Assembly (NCBI GenBank): GCA_023436765.1
Contig: JAEZHX010000167.1
Span: 1 to 19,482 of the forward strand
DNA: 19,482 nucleotides
Direction of reading: 5' to 3'
Source: Bacillota bacterium
GTDB lineage: Bacteria > Bacillota > Clostridia > Lachnospirales > Lachnospiraceae
Position 1 is the first letter of the stretch. Each line of letters starts with the position of its first letter. The notes under the pieces are model-generated. The model made no database searches. It was not told the origin of the DNA and worked only from the letters and a program-made list of their open reading frames with translations. Shown here one piece after another: positions 12,759 through 19,482 of this stretch. The position numbers and the translations under genes are program-made.

Positions 12759-14524
12759 ATGCCATCAAAGACGACGAATTCATGCGTAACGTCAATAAGA
12801 AAAACACATTAGTCCGTTTATTTCGATACCTGTTTGCCTATAAGCTTCCGATTACCGGTGTATTGCTTATCATGTTGGTTACGGTTGGTATCTCCATCTT
12901 AAACCCACTGCTCATTGAGCGGGCTGTGGATGTTTACATCGCTAACGGTGATATGGAAGGCTTGTATAAATTAGGAGCATTTGCGCTGGGAATTAATATC
13001 CTATTCGTTATACTTGTTAAGGCAAGAATGTTACTTATGGCTAAAATCTCGAACAAAGTCCTTTTAACCATTAGACAGGAGCTCTATACACACATCCAGA
13101 AGCTGTCCTTCAGCTTCTTCGACAGCAGGCCTACCGGTAAGATCCTGGCCAGAGTCATCGGGGATGTCAATTCCTTAAAGGATGTACTGTCAAACAGTGT
13201 TACTACCCTGATTCCTGATTTTATCACCATCTGCGCAGTTGTAGTAATTATGCTTGTTCTTAACTGGAGACTGGCATTGGCTTCTCTGGTCAGCCTGCCA
13301 CTGATGATTGTTGGTTTATGGTTCATTCAAACCAGAGCCCATGGTCGCTGGAGAATTCACCGCAAGAAGAGCTCAAACCTGAATGCCTTTATCCACGAGG
13401 ATTTATCCGGTATGCGAATTATACAAAGCTTTACGGCAGAGGACGAGACCGAGGAAACCTTCGATGAGCTCTTAAAGGAGCACAGAGATTCATTTGTTAA
13501 AGCAGTTGTGCTAAATGATGCCTTCTTCCCGGTAGTAGATTTAAGCTGGGGCCTCGGTACCATCGCTCTCTATTTTGTAGCCGTTAAGCTTCTGGGCTTT
13601 ACCCATGCAAACGTCGGTACCATTATTGCCTTTGGCACATACATCGGCATGTTTTGGAATCCGATTATGAATCTAAGTAATCTATATAATCAGTTGGTCA
13701 CCAATGTTACTGGTGCAGAGAGAATCTTTGACATCATGGATACTGAACCGGAGATCGTGGATCAAGCGGATGTAATAGAGCTTCCGGAGATTGAGGGCTC
13801 TGTACGCTTCAACCATGTGACCTTTGCCTATGATGAGAATACCCTGGTACTGAATGATGTAAGCTTCAGTGTCAAGCCGGGAGAAACCATTGCTTTAGTA
13901 GGGCCCACCGGTGCCGGTAAGACAACGATCGTTAACCTAATCAGCCGTTTCTATGATATCCAGCAGGGAAATATCTATATTGACGGCTATAATATCAAGG
14001 AGGTCTCGATTGAAAGCTTAAGAAATCAGCTGGGCGTCATGACACAGGAGAATTTTCTGTTCTCCGGTACCGTGAAGGATAATATCCGTTACGGTAAGCT
14101 GGATGCTACGGATGAAGAAATCATCGCAGCAGCAAAGGCCGTTAATGCCCACGATTTCATTATGAAGCTGGAGAAGGGCTATGATACAGAACTAAAGGAG
14201 AGAGGATCGGGTCTGTCCATCGGACAGCGCCAGCTTCTTGCCTTTGCCAGGACGATGGTCTCCATGCCGAAGATCTTAATTTTGGATGAAGCTACCTCAA
14301 GCATTGATACTCATACGGAGTTATTGGTGCAGAAGGGTATTGAGGCCTTGTTAAGGGGAAGAACCTCCTTTGTCATCGCCCATCGGCTGTCCACGATCCG
14401 TAAGGCAGACCGTATCTTTGTAATAGATGACGGAGGAATCAAGGAAGCCGGCAGTCCTGATGAGCTGCTGGCGAAGAAGGGTTTATATTATAACCTGTAT
14501 ATGGCTCAATTTAAGGTTGTTTAA
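12749..14524 (+). CDS. Heterodimeric ABC exporter, catalytic-site subunit (BmrD/TM288-like)
   Basis: This 591-residue half-transporter has the same architecture as its neighbour. AAAGGAGGTGGCTGC before the ATG at 12749 lies inside the end of the upstream gene. Walker A is GPTGAGKTT (from 385), and Walker B ILILDEATSS keeps the catalytic Glu514, with the switch histidine in IAHRLS. Its signature is altered to LSIGQ (489-493). Together with the partner's LSGGQ and Asp494, the heterodimer would have one consensus site (this subunit's Walker motifs with the partner's signature) and one degenerate site. That split is the recognised hallmark of heterodimeric bacterial exporters. The expected location is the cytoplasmic membrane as an obligate pair with the upstream product. 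No clear plus-strand terminator with a T-tract follows. Confidence 0.94.
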   Translation: MSVNAIKDDEFMRNVNKKNTLVRLFRYLFAYKLPITGVLLIMLVTVGISILNPLLIERAVDVYIANGDMEGLYKLGAFALGINILFVILVKARMLLMAKISNKVLLTIRQELYTHIQKLSFSFFDSRPTGKILARVIGDVNSLKDVLSNSVTTLIPDFITICAVVVIMLVLNWRLALASLVSLPLMIVGLWFIQTRAHGRWRIHRKKSSNLNAFIHEDLSGMRIIQSFTAEDETEETFDELLKEHRDSFVKAVVLNDAFFPVVDLSWGLGTIALYFVAVKLLGFTHANVGTIIAFGTYIGMFWNPIMNLSNLYNQLVTNVTGAERIFDIMDTEPEIVDQADVIELPEIEGSVRFNHVTFAYDENTLVLNDVSFSVKPGETIALVGPTGAGKTTIVNLISRFYDIQQGNIYIDGYNIKEVSIESLRNQLGVMTQENFLFSGTVKDNIRYGKLDATDEEIIAAAKAVNAHDFIMKLEKGYDTELKERGSGLSIGQRQLLAFARTMVSMPKILILDEATSSIDTHTELLVQKGIEALLRGRTSFVIAHRLSTIRKADRIFVIDDGGIKEAGSPDELLAKKGLYYNLYMAQFKVV

Positions 14525-14556
14525 CCACTAAGCAAGCTGAACCGGTAATTAGCCGG

Positions 14557-14594
14557 ATAAAAAATAAGGGGTATGCCAGTTGGTATACCCCTTA
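14557..14594 (-). terminator. Terminator of the response regulator-kinase-GNAT operon
   Basis: Arms at 14565-14577 and 14582-14594 form a 13-bp stem (TAAGGGGTATGCC with GGTATACCCCTTA, one G-U) closed by an AGTT loop. On the minus strand it is followed by six Ts, so it mainly terminates the leftward operon; it may also slow plus-strand transcripts from the ABC genes. Confidence 0.85.
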
Positions 14595-14605
14595 ATGCTA
14601 TCTTC

Positions 14606-15046
14606 CTATGGAAGCCACTGAATGAACCCTGTTTTATCTGTACAATTGTAACCCGCTTTTTGATAGAATCTATGGGTACTTTCCTTCTTGGAACCGGTTA
14701 AAAGCATGATCTTATAACAGTTCTCTCTGATGGCCAGCTCTTTGGCATAATCCAGAAGCTTTGACGCATAACCTCTGTTACGGTATGCCTCGTGGGTGAT
14801 CACATTCTCTATCAAGGCATAGGGTCTCTGCCCATGGGTCAGGTTACGGGTTACCGTAACCACACAGGAAGAGATGATCTTCGACTCCTCAAGTCCCAAT
14901 ATCACATGATGATCCTGATTCGAAAGGATGGTTTTCCAGAGTGCCAAAAGCTTCTCATCCTGTATCGGCATCGGATTATCATGAAGCTGCGTATACAGCT
15001 CCAGTAAACCGATCAGGTCCTCTTCTTTGGCTTCCCGTATCTGCAT
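14606..15046 (-). CDS. GNAT family N-acetyltransferase
   Basis: This 146-residue single-domain protein has the GNAT order. An N-terminal MQIREAKEEDLIGLLELYTQL comes first, and a central strand precedes the acetyl-CoA motif A, ENVITHEAYRNRGYASKLLDYA, with the R-x-x-G-x-A phosphate loop. Then come MLLTGSKKESTHRFYQKAGY and the usual C-terminal strand. It would transfer acetyl from acetyl-CoA to an amine; the substrate cannot be told from sequence. It starts 43 bp after the histidine kinase stop on the same strand, and the strong terminator lies just after it, so it is the last gene of the two-component operon. Co-transcription hints at a response function but does not show one. Confidence 0.9.
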   Translation of the reverse strand: MQIREAKEEDLIGLLELYTQLHDNPMPIQDEKLLALWKTILSNQDHHVILGLEESKIISSCVVTVTRNLTHGQRPYALIENVITHEAYRNRGYASKLLDYAKELAIRENCYKIMLLTGSKKESTHRFYQKAGYNCTDKTGFIQWLP

Positions 15047-15089
15047 ATAAATCCTCCATTCCCTCTATCACATATTCCGTTATATCCTC

Positions 15090-16514
15090 TTAAAATCGTC
15101 TCTTCGGTATGGTTATGATAAACGATGAGCCCTTCGTAAACTGGGAACGTACTTTAATCTTACCGGTATGTGCCAGGATAATCAGCTTTGCTAAGGACAA
15201 TCCCAGCCCATGGCCGCTAATGTTCTGATTTCTTACAACATCGGAGCGGTAGAAACGGTTAAATATATTATCTACATCCTTCCTTGTCATTCCGATACCG
15301 GTGTCCTGAACGGTAATGACGCAGTCCCCGTTCACCTGCTGGCAGAGAACCGTGATCTCGTCCCCATCTCTGGTGTATTTCACAGCATTATCTATAAATA
15401 TGCGAATAGCCTGTTTTAACGCCTGTTTATCTCCATAAACCATGACATCCTCAAGAATAGGGCTATTGATGATTCGATTATTGGCAACCAGTTTGGTCTC
15501 CTTCACCATATCCTCTACAACAGGCTTCATATTAAATCTCTTCTTATTCAGCTTCAAAGTCTTCTTATCATGTCTGGACAGATATAACAGCTTCTCCACC
15601 AGGTCCTGCATTGACCTGGCTTCATTCTGTATCGCTTCGATGGATTCCTGCAGTACCTCTTCGTTCGTGGATCCCCAGCGATTTAACATATTTGCATAGC
15701 CCTGGATTACTGCAATCGGGGTCCTGAGCTCATGAGAGGCATCGGAGACGAACTGCTTCTGACTTTCGTAGGAGGTCTCGATTCGGTCCAACATCGCATT
15801 GATCACAGATGCCAGATCCTTCAGCTCATTCTTCGTTCCCTCCACATTCAGGCGTTCACTGTGCAGATTATTAGCAGTAAGCCGGTTCGCGGTGGCAGAC
15901 ATGATCCTTACCGGTTCAAACAGCCTTATATCACTGCGTTTTCCCTTCCGGATGATCAGAGCAACCACGGCCAGATAGAGAAGTACCATTTTCCATAGCA
16001 GCGATAGGAAGCTCTGATAGCTTCCCGACATATCATATTGGAATCTGACATTGTATTCTATGTCGCCTTTTGTAAATTCCCGATCTTCATTAATAATCAG
16101 GATGTTCTTATCCTTCCTCTCGAAATGAATCCCATGGAAAAAGGCTTTTTCTGAGTCCGGGCGAAATGCGATATCATTATAGATCTCTGTCTTTGTCCGT
16201 TTATCCTCTATCAGCATGGAGAGTCCCTGCATATAATAAGGGTTCACCAGATCGCTGCCACCTTCATCCTTTATGGAGGTGATGATGTCAGCAGCCATCC
16301 GGTCAAAGTTCTCCTTCTCAGAATACATATATAACAGGAGGAAGCCTGCCATGAATAATACTCCGTAGATTAACATAAGCCTAAGATATGCCAGGGAGAT
16401 ACGAAATGCCATCGACAGACGGAAATTATGCAGGAAAGCTTCCTTTCTTTTTCTTAAAGGAAGGATGATTCTTCTCAGTATATTCCTTATTAAGCCAACA
16501 ATTTTATCCTTCAT
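15090..16514 (-). CDS. Sensor histidine kinase (HAMP-HisKA-HATPase)
   Basis: This 474-residue membrane kinase is partner of the regulator 31 bp upstream. Transmembrane helix 1 is about 44-65, an extracytoplasmic region of roughly 100 residues follows, and helix 2 is about 169-188. A HAMP-like linker (190-250) comes next, then FVSDASHELRTP with phospho-acceptor His261. The ATP-binding domain has the N box FIDNAVKY (Asn376), G1 DTGIGM (404-409) and G2 GHGLGLSLAK. The outer domain matches no sensor I recognise. Residues 1-43 form an unusually long, strongly basic cytoplasmic lead-in (LRRIILPLRKRKEAF). The ATG at 16514 has only a weak site (AAGG about 19 bases away); Met35 would be a conventional start but also lacks a site, so the start is uncertain. 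Confidence 0.93.
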   Translation of the reverse strand: MKDKIVGLIRNILRRIILPLRKRKEAFLHNFRLSMAFRISLAYLRLMLIYGVLFMAGFLLLYMYSEKENFDRMAADIITSIKDEGGSDLVNPYYMQGLSMLIEDKRTKTEIYNDIAFRPDSEKAFFHGIHFERKDKNILIINEDREFTKGDIEYNVRFQYDMSGSYQSFLSLLWKMVLLYLAVVALIIRKGKRSDIRLFEPVRIMSATANRLTANNLHSERLNVEGTKNELKDLASVINAMLDRIETSYESQKQFVSDASHELRTPIAVIQGYANMLNRWGSTNEEVLQESIEAIQNEARSMQDLVEKLLYLSRHDKKTLKLNKKRFNMKPVVEDMVKETKLVANNRIINSPILEDVMVYGDKQALKQAIRIFIDNAVKYTRDGDEITVLCQQVNGDCVITVQDTGIGMTRKDVDNIFNRFYRSDVVRNQNISGHGLGLSLAKLIILAHTGKIKVRSQFTKGSSFIITIPKRRF

Positions 16515-16545
16515 CTGATCAGCGAAAGCTTAGCCTTCTTCCCTT

Positions 16546-17223
16546 CTACTCTTTGATGATATAGCCCACACCGCGAACGGTGGAGATCAGCCGGAGACCA
16601 TATTTCTCATCGATCTTCTGTCTGAGATAACGGATATAGACATCAACAACATTTGTATCTCCGAAGTATTCATAATCCCAGACATGGTTTAGAAGCTGCT
16701 CCCTGGTCAGTACCACATTCTTGTTCCGAAGCATGTATTCTAGCAGCTCATACTCCTTCTTCGTCAGTTGTAGCTCCTCTTCCTTATAATGTACGCTATG
16801 GCTGGTCAGATTAATGATTAAGTCCCCGTACTGAAGGGTTTCTGCCTTCGGCTCCCCGGTATGCTTTCTTCTGTTTAGCGCAACACGGATTCTTGCCAGC
16901 AGCTCTTCTATAGCAAAGGGCTTGGTCATATAATCATCAGCACCGGTGTCCAGCCCGGCTACTTTATCCGTCACATCATCCTTCGCGGTCAACATGATAA
17001 CCGGAACCTGGGATTCTAATCGTACTCTCCGGCATACCTCGATACCACTGAGCCCCGGCAGCATCAGATCCAGGATAATCAGATCCACATTTTCCTTCGT
17101 TGCCTTCTCCAGTCCGGTTCTTCCATCACCGGCAGTCAAGACTTCATAGCCCTCATGCTTTAACTCAAGCTCCAAAAACCTAGCAATCTTCGTCTCATCT
17201 TCTACAATTAATATCTTTGCCAT
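16546..17223 (-). CDS. OmpR/PhoB-type response regulator
   Basis: This 225-residue DNA-binding regulator starts at MAKILIVEDE. I chose the ATG at 17223 because AGGAGG lies 5 bases before it; the adjacent ATG at 17226 is too close, and an open frame to 17253 has no site. The receiver domain has the acidic pair E8-D9, phospho-acceptor Asp52 (LIILDLMLPG), Thr79 and Lys101 (DDYMTKPF). The C-terminal winged helix carries LTKKEYELLEYMLRN, LTREQLLNHVWDYEYFGDTN and VVDVYIRYLRQKI, then STVRGVGYII. It is the first gene of an operon with the kinase and a GNAT acetyltransferase. Targets are unknown; it could act on the operon itself or on the adjacent ABC exporter, which is inference. Confidence 0.95.
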   Translation of the reverse strand: MAKILIVEDETKIARFLELELKHEGYEVLTAGDGRTGLEKATKENVDLIILDLMLPGLSGIEVCRRVRLESQVPVIMLTAKDDVTDKVAGLDTGADDYMTKPFAIEELLARIRVALNRRKHTGEPKAETLQYGDLIINLTSHSVHYKEEELQLTKKEYELLEYMLRNKNVVLTREQLLNHVWDYEYFGDTNVVDVYIRYLRQKIDEKYGLRLISTVRGVGYIIKE

Positions 17224-17236
17224 CATGACCTCCTGC

Positions 17237-17252
17237 TGCCGCAACAGCGGCA
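17237..17252 (-). repeat. Short hairpin next to the response regulator ribosome-binding site
   Basis: On the minus strand TGCCGC-TGTT-GCGGCA forms a perfect 6-bp stem with a tetraloop, ending 2 bases before AGGAGG. It may protect the mRNA 5' region or influence translation. Confidence 0.5.
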
Positions 17253-17312
17253 TACATATCCCGATTGAAAAGTGTTTTCTTTCTACATAACCTTTCCTGC
17301 CTATCTCTTTCC

Positions 17313-17341
17313 ATTGTATCGGTTACATTGTACTTTTTCAA
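17313..17341 (-). promoter_or_regulatory. Promoter of the response regulator operon
   Basis: On the minus strand TTGAAA (17336-17341) and TACAAT (17313-17318) are separated by 17 bp, each one mismatch from consensus. Transcription would start about 80 bp before the regulator. Confidence 0.75.
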
Positions 17342-17370
17342 TACATGTAAATTAAAATTCAATTAGAATA

Positions 17371-17416
17371 GCAAAAACCGGCTCCTCCATTAGGTTTAAC
17401 CCAGGGAGGAGCCGGT
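17371..17416 (-). terminator. Terminator of the transketolase gene
   Basis: ACCGGCTCCTCC (17377-17388) and GGAGGAGCCGGT (17405-17416) are a perfect 12-bp inverted repeat with a 16-base loop. On the minus strand it reads into GGTTTTTGC, about 35 bp after the tkt stop. Confidence 0.88.
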
Positions 17417-17450
17417 CATAGTTACATTATATAATTACTAAGTGCAATAC

Positions 17451-19436
17451 TTACTTTAATACACTCTTAACTGCCTTTACAACATTCTCGGTTGTAAAGC
17501 CGAATTTCTTGAAGAGGATGCCTGCAGGAGCGGAGGCACCGAAGCCCTTCATGGTAACCGTAGTTCCGTCGAGACCAACATATCTGCCCCATCCAAAATC
17601 AGATAACGCTTCTACTGCTACTCTAGCTCTTACACTCTTCGGAAGAATGCTTTCCTTATAGGTCTCAGACTGCTCTTCAAATAAATCCATGGAAGGCATG
17701 CTGACAACTCTGACATCCACATTATCCTTCTGAAGCTCTGTCTGTGCATTCAGTGCCAGTTCTACCTCGGAACCACTGGCAATGATAATGGCATCCGGAG
17801 TGCTCTTCTTAGAATCTGAAACTACATAAGCACCCTTTAAAGCCTCCTTAGAGGAGCCAGCCAACTGAGGCAGGTTCTGACGGGTAAGCACGAGAGCTGT
17901 AGGGGTCTTCGTAGATGTAATCGCATAATACCAGGCAGCGATACACTCGGTAGCATCTGCCGGACGGAATACGGTGAAGTTCGGCATAGCGCGAAGCATA
18001 GCCAGCTGCTCAATCGGCTCATGGGTCGGACCGTCTTCTCCTACACCAATGCTGTCATGCGTAAGGACATAGGTTACCGGAAGTCCCATCAGGGCTGCCA
18101 GTCTTGCCATCGGCTTCACATAATCACTGAATACGAAGAAGGTGGATACATAAGGCTTCAGTCCGCCATGTAACGCCAGACCGTTGCCGATACCTGCCAT
18201 CGCAAGTTCTCTTACACCGAAGTGAAGGTTACGTCCTGCATAATCCTCCTTAGAGAAGTCACCCATATCGCTCATATAGGTCTTCGTGGAAGGTGCCAGG
18301 TCTGCTGAGCCTCCGAAGAAATTCGGAAGGATATTCTTAATGCGGTTAATGATCTGTCCGGAAAGGTTTCTGGTTGCTTCCGGCTTATCTGTATATGCCC
18401 AGAAATCATCATTATCGATTAAGCTTACTGCTGCCTTCTCATCATGATACTTCTCCCAAGCTTCCTTCATCTCAGGGAATTCCTTGGTATAATCTGCAAA
18501 GAGCTTGTTCCATTCGTCTTCATAGCTTGCCAGCTTCTTACCGATTGCTCTATAATTATCGTAGATTTCTTCGGGAACTTCAAATGCTGTCTCAGAGGTC
18601 CAGCCTAATTTTTCTCTTAATGCTCTTACATTATCTACTCCGAGCGGCTCACCATGAGCACTTGCCATACCTTCTCTCGGGCTGCCGAAGCCAATCTTAG
18701 TCTTAACCGTGATCATAGTAGGTCTTGATAAATCAGCCTTTGCTGTTTCGATAGCGGCACCGATCTCTGCCAGATCATTACCGTCTTCTACCACAAGGGT
18801 CTGGAAGCCAAAAGCTTCAAAACGCTTTTTCACATCCTCAGTAAAGGCAATATCCGTGCTTCCCTCAATGGAAATCTTATTGGAATCATATAAAACTATT
18901 AATTTACCTAATCCAAGGGTACCAGCTAAGGACATAGCCTCTGAAGTAATACCCTCCATCATGCAGCCGTCACCGCCAAGTACAAAGGTATAATGGTCAA
19001 CTACAGGATAGCCCTTCTTATTGAACTTAGCGCCCAGATGTGCTTCTGCCATTGCCATACCAACTGCCATTGCCATACCTGCACCCAAAGGTCCGGTTGT
19101 TGCTTCCACGCCAACGGTATGACCATACTCAGGATGTCCGGGTGTTAAGGAGTTTTCCTGGCGGAACTGTGATAAATCCTCAGATGTAAGACCATAACCG
19201 AATAAATGTAACAGAGAATACAGCAGCATGGAGCCATGTCCGCCGGAAAGAACGAATCTATCCCTGTTCGGCCACTTCGGATTAGCGGGGTTATGCTTCA
19301 TGTGCTTCGCCCATAATTCGTATGCCATGGCTGCGGAACCAAGCGGGAGTCCAGGATGTCCTGAATTAGCCTTCTGAACACCGTCTGCTGACAGCACTCT
19401 GATTGCATTTACTGACATAGTATCAATATTGCTCAT
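17451..19436 (-). CDS. tkt: Transketolase
   Basis: This cytoplasmic thiamine-diphosphate enzyme moves two-carbon ketol units between sugar phosphates in the non-oxidative pentose phosphate pathway. The complete 661-residue protein has the usual full length. N-terminal active-site histidines fall in NSGHPGLPLG (His27) and SGGHGSM (His67). The TPP-binding motif is GGDGCMMEG (GDG at 155-157) through DSNKI (Asn186). The pyrimidine-binding domain carries FGVRELAMAGIGNG and HDSIGVGEDGPTHEPIEQLA, and a C-terminal domain follows from about 530. The ATG at 19436 has AAGGAGGAAACATAA upstream. No pentose pathway neighbour is visible and the gene has its own terminator; its promoter lies beyond the window edge. 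Confidence 0.98.
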   Translation of the reverse strand: MSNIDTMSVNAIRVLSADGVQKANSGHPGLPLGSAAMAYELWAKHMKHNPANPKWPNRDRFVLSGGHGSMLLYSLLHLFGYGLTSEDLSQFRQENSLTPGHPEYGHTVGVEATTGPLGAGMAMAVGMAMAEAHLGAKFNKKGYPVVDHYTFVLGGDGCMMEGITSEAMSLAGTLGLGKLIVLYDSNKISIEGSTDIAFTEDVKKRFEAFGFQTLVVEDGNDLAEIGAAIETAKADLSRPTMITVKTKIGFGSPREGMASAHGEPLGVDNVRALREKLGWTSETAFEVPEEIYDNYRAIGKKLASYEDEWNKLFADYTKEFPEMKEAWEKYHDEKAAVSLIDNDDFWAYTDKPEATRNLSGQIINRIKNILPNFFGGSADLAPSTKTYMSDMGDFSKEDYAGRNLHFGVRELAMAGIGNGLALHGGLKPYVSTFFVFSDYVKPMARLAALMGLPVTYVLTHDSIGVGEDGPTHEPIEQLAMLRAMPNFTVFRPADATECIAAWYYAITSTKTPTALVLTRQNLPQLAGSSKEALKGAYVVSDSKKSTPDAIIIASGSEVELALNAQTELQKDNVDVRVVSMPSMDLFEEQSETYKESILPKSVRARVAVEALSDFGWGRYVGLDGTTVTMKGFGASAPAGILFKKFGFTTENVVKAVKSVLK

Positions 19437-19482
19437 TTATGTTTCCTCCTTGATTAAGTAAATAATAATAACGAACGCCAGC

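Noticed and set aside
17224..17253. Longer starts of the response regulator
   Set aside because: The added residues precede the conserved MAKILIVEDE opening, overlap the hairpin and ribosome-binding site, and have no site of their own.
19437..19482. Right-edge sequence upstream of transketolase
   Set aside because: It holds only the ribosome-binding site and AT-rich leader; too short to identify a promoter.

Overview
The window looks like chromosomal DNA of a Clostridia member, most likely a Lachnospiraceae relative. This is an inference from three things: a T-box-controlled metG with a fused C-terminal tRNA-binding domain, strong AAAGGAGG ribosome-binding sites with sigma-A-type promoters, and the mix of gene families. 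I see no phage, insertion sequence, CRISPR array, tRNA or rRNA. Most genes are housekeeping, and the interest lies in the leaders and in a few poorly described proteins.

Layout. On the minus strand at the left edge are metG, preceded by a full T-box leader and promoter, and a GNAT acetyltransferase that runs off the edge. On the plus strand follows a two-domain lipoprotein with a DUF4846-like half and a CapA half. It ends at a 20-bp perfect inverted repeat and converges on galE (minus). Divergent from galE are three plus-strand genes: a membrane-anchored CAP (SCP/PR-1) protein, an uncharacterised protein with a PD-(D/E)XK-like pattern plus a winged helix, and a three-domain S1 RNA-binding protein with an unusual start region. 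Next is a small alarmone synthetase of the RelQ/YjbM type (minus).

The central region, 10.4-14.5 kb, is the most notable. A consensus promoter drives a 26-codon leader peptide with a strong Shine-Dalgarno, then an intrinsic terminator, a second hairpin, and two overlapping genes for a heterodimeric ABC exporter. The exporter has the usual split of one degenerate and one consensus ATPase site. The arrangement parallels the Bacillus subtilis bmrB-bmrC-bmrD operon, where translation of a leader peptide controls transcription attenuation. The leader peptide here is not one I recognise.

To the right, on the minus strand, an OmpR-type response regulator, its histidine kinase and a GNAT acetyltransferase form an apparent operon with its own promoter and terminator. 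A complete transketolase gene with its own terminator closes the window.

Genes per strand: minus strand - partial GNAT, metG, galE, relQ-like, GNAT, kinase, regulator, tkt; plus strand - CapA fusion, CAP protein, nuclease-like protein, S1 protein, leader peptide and the two ABC subunits.
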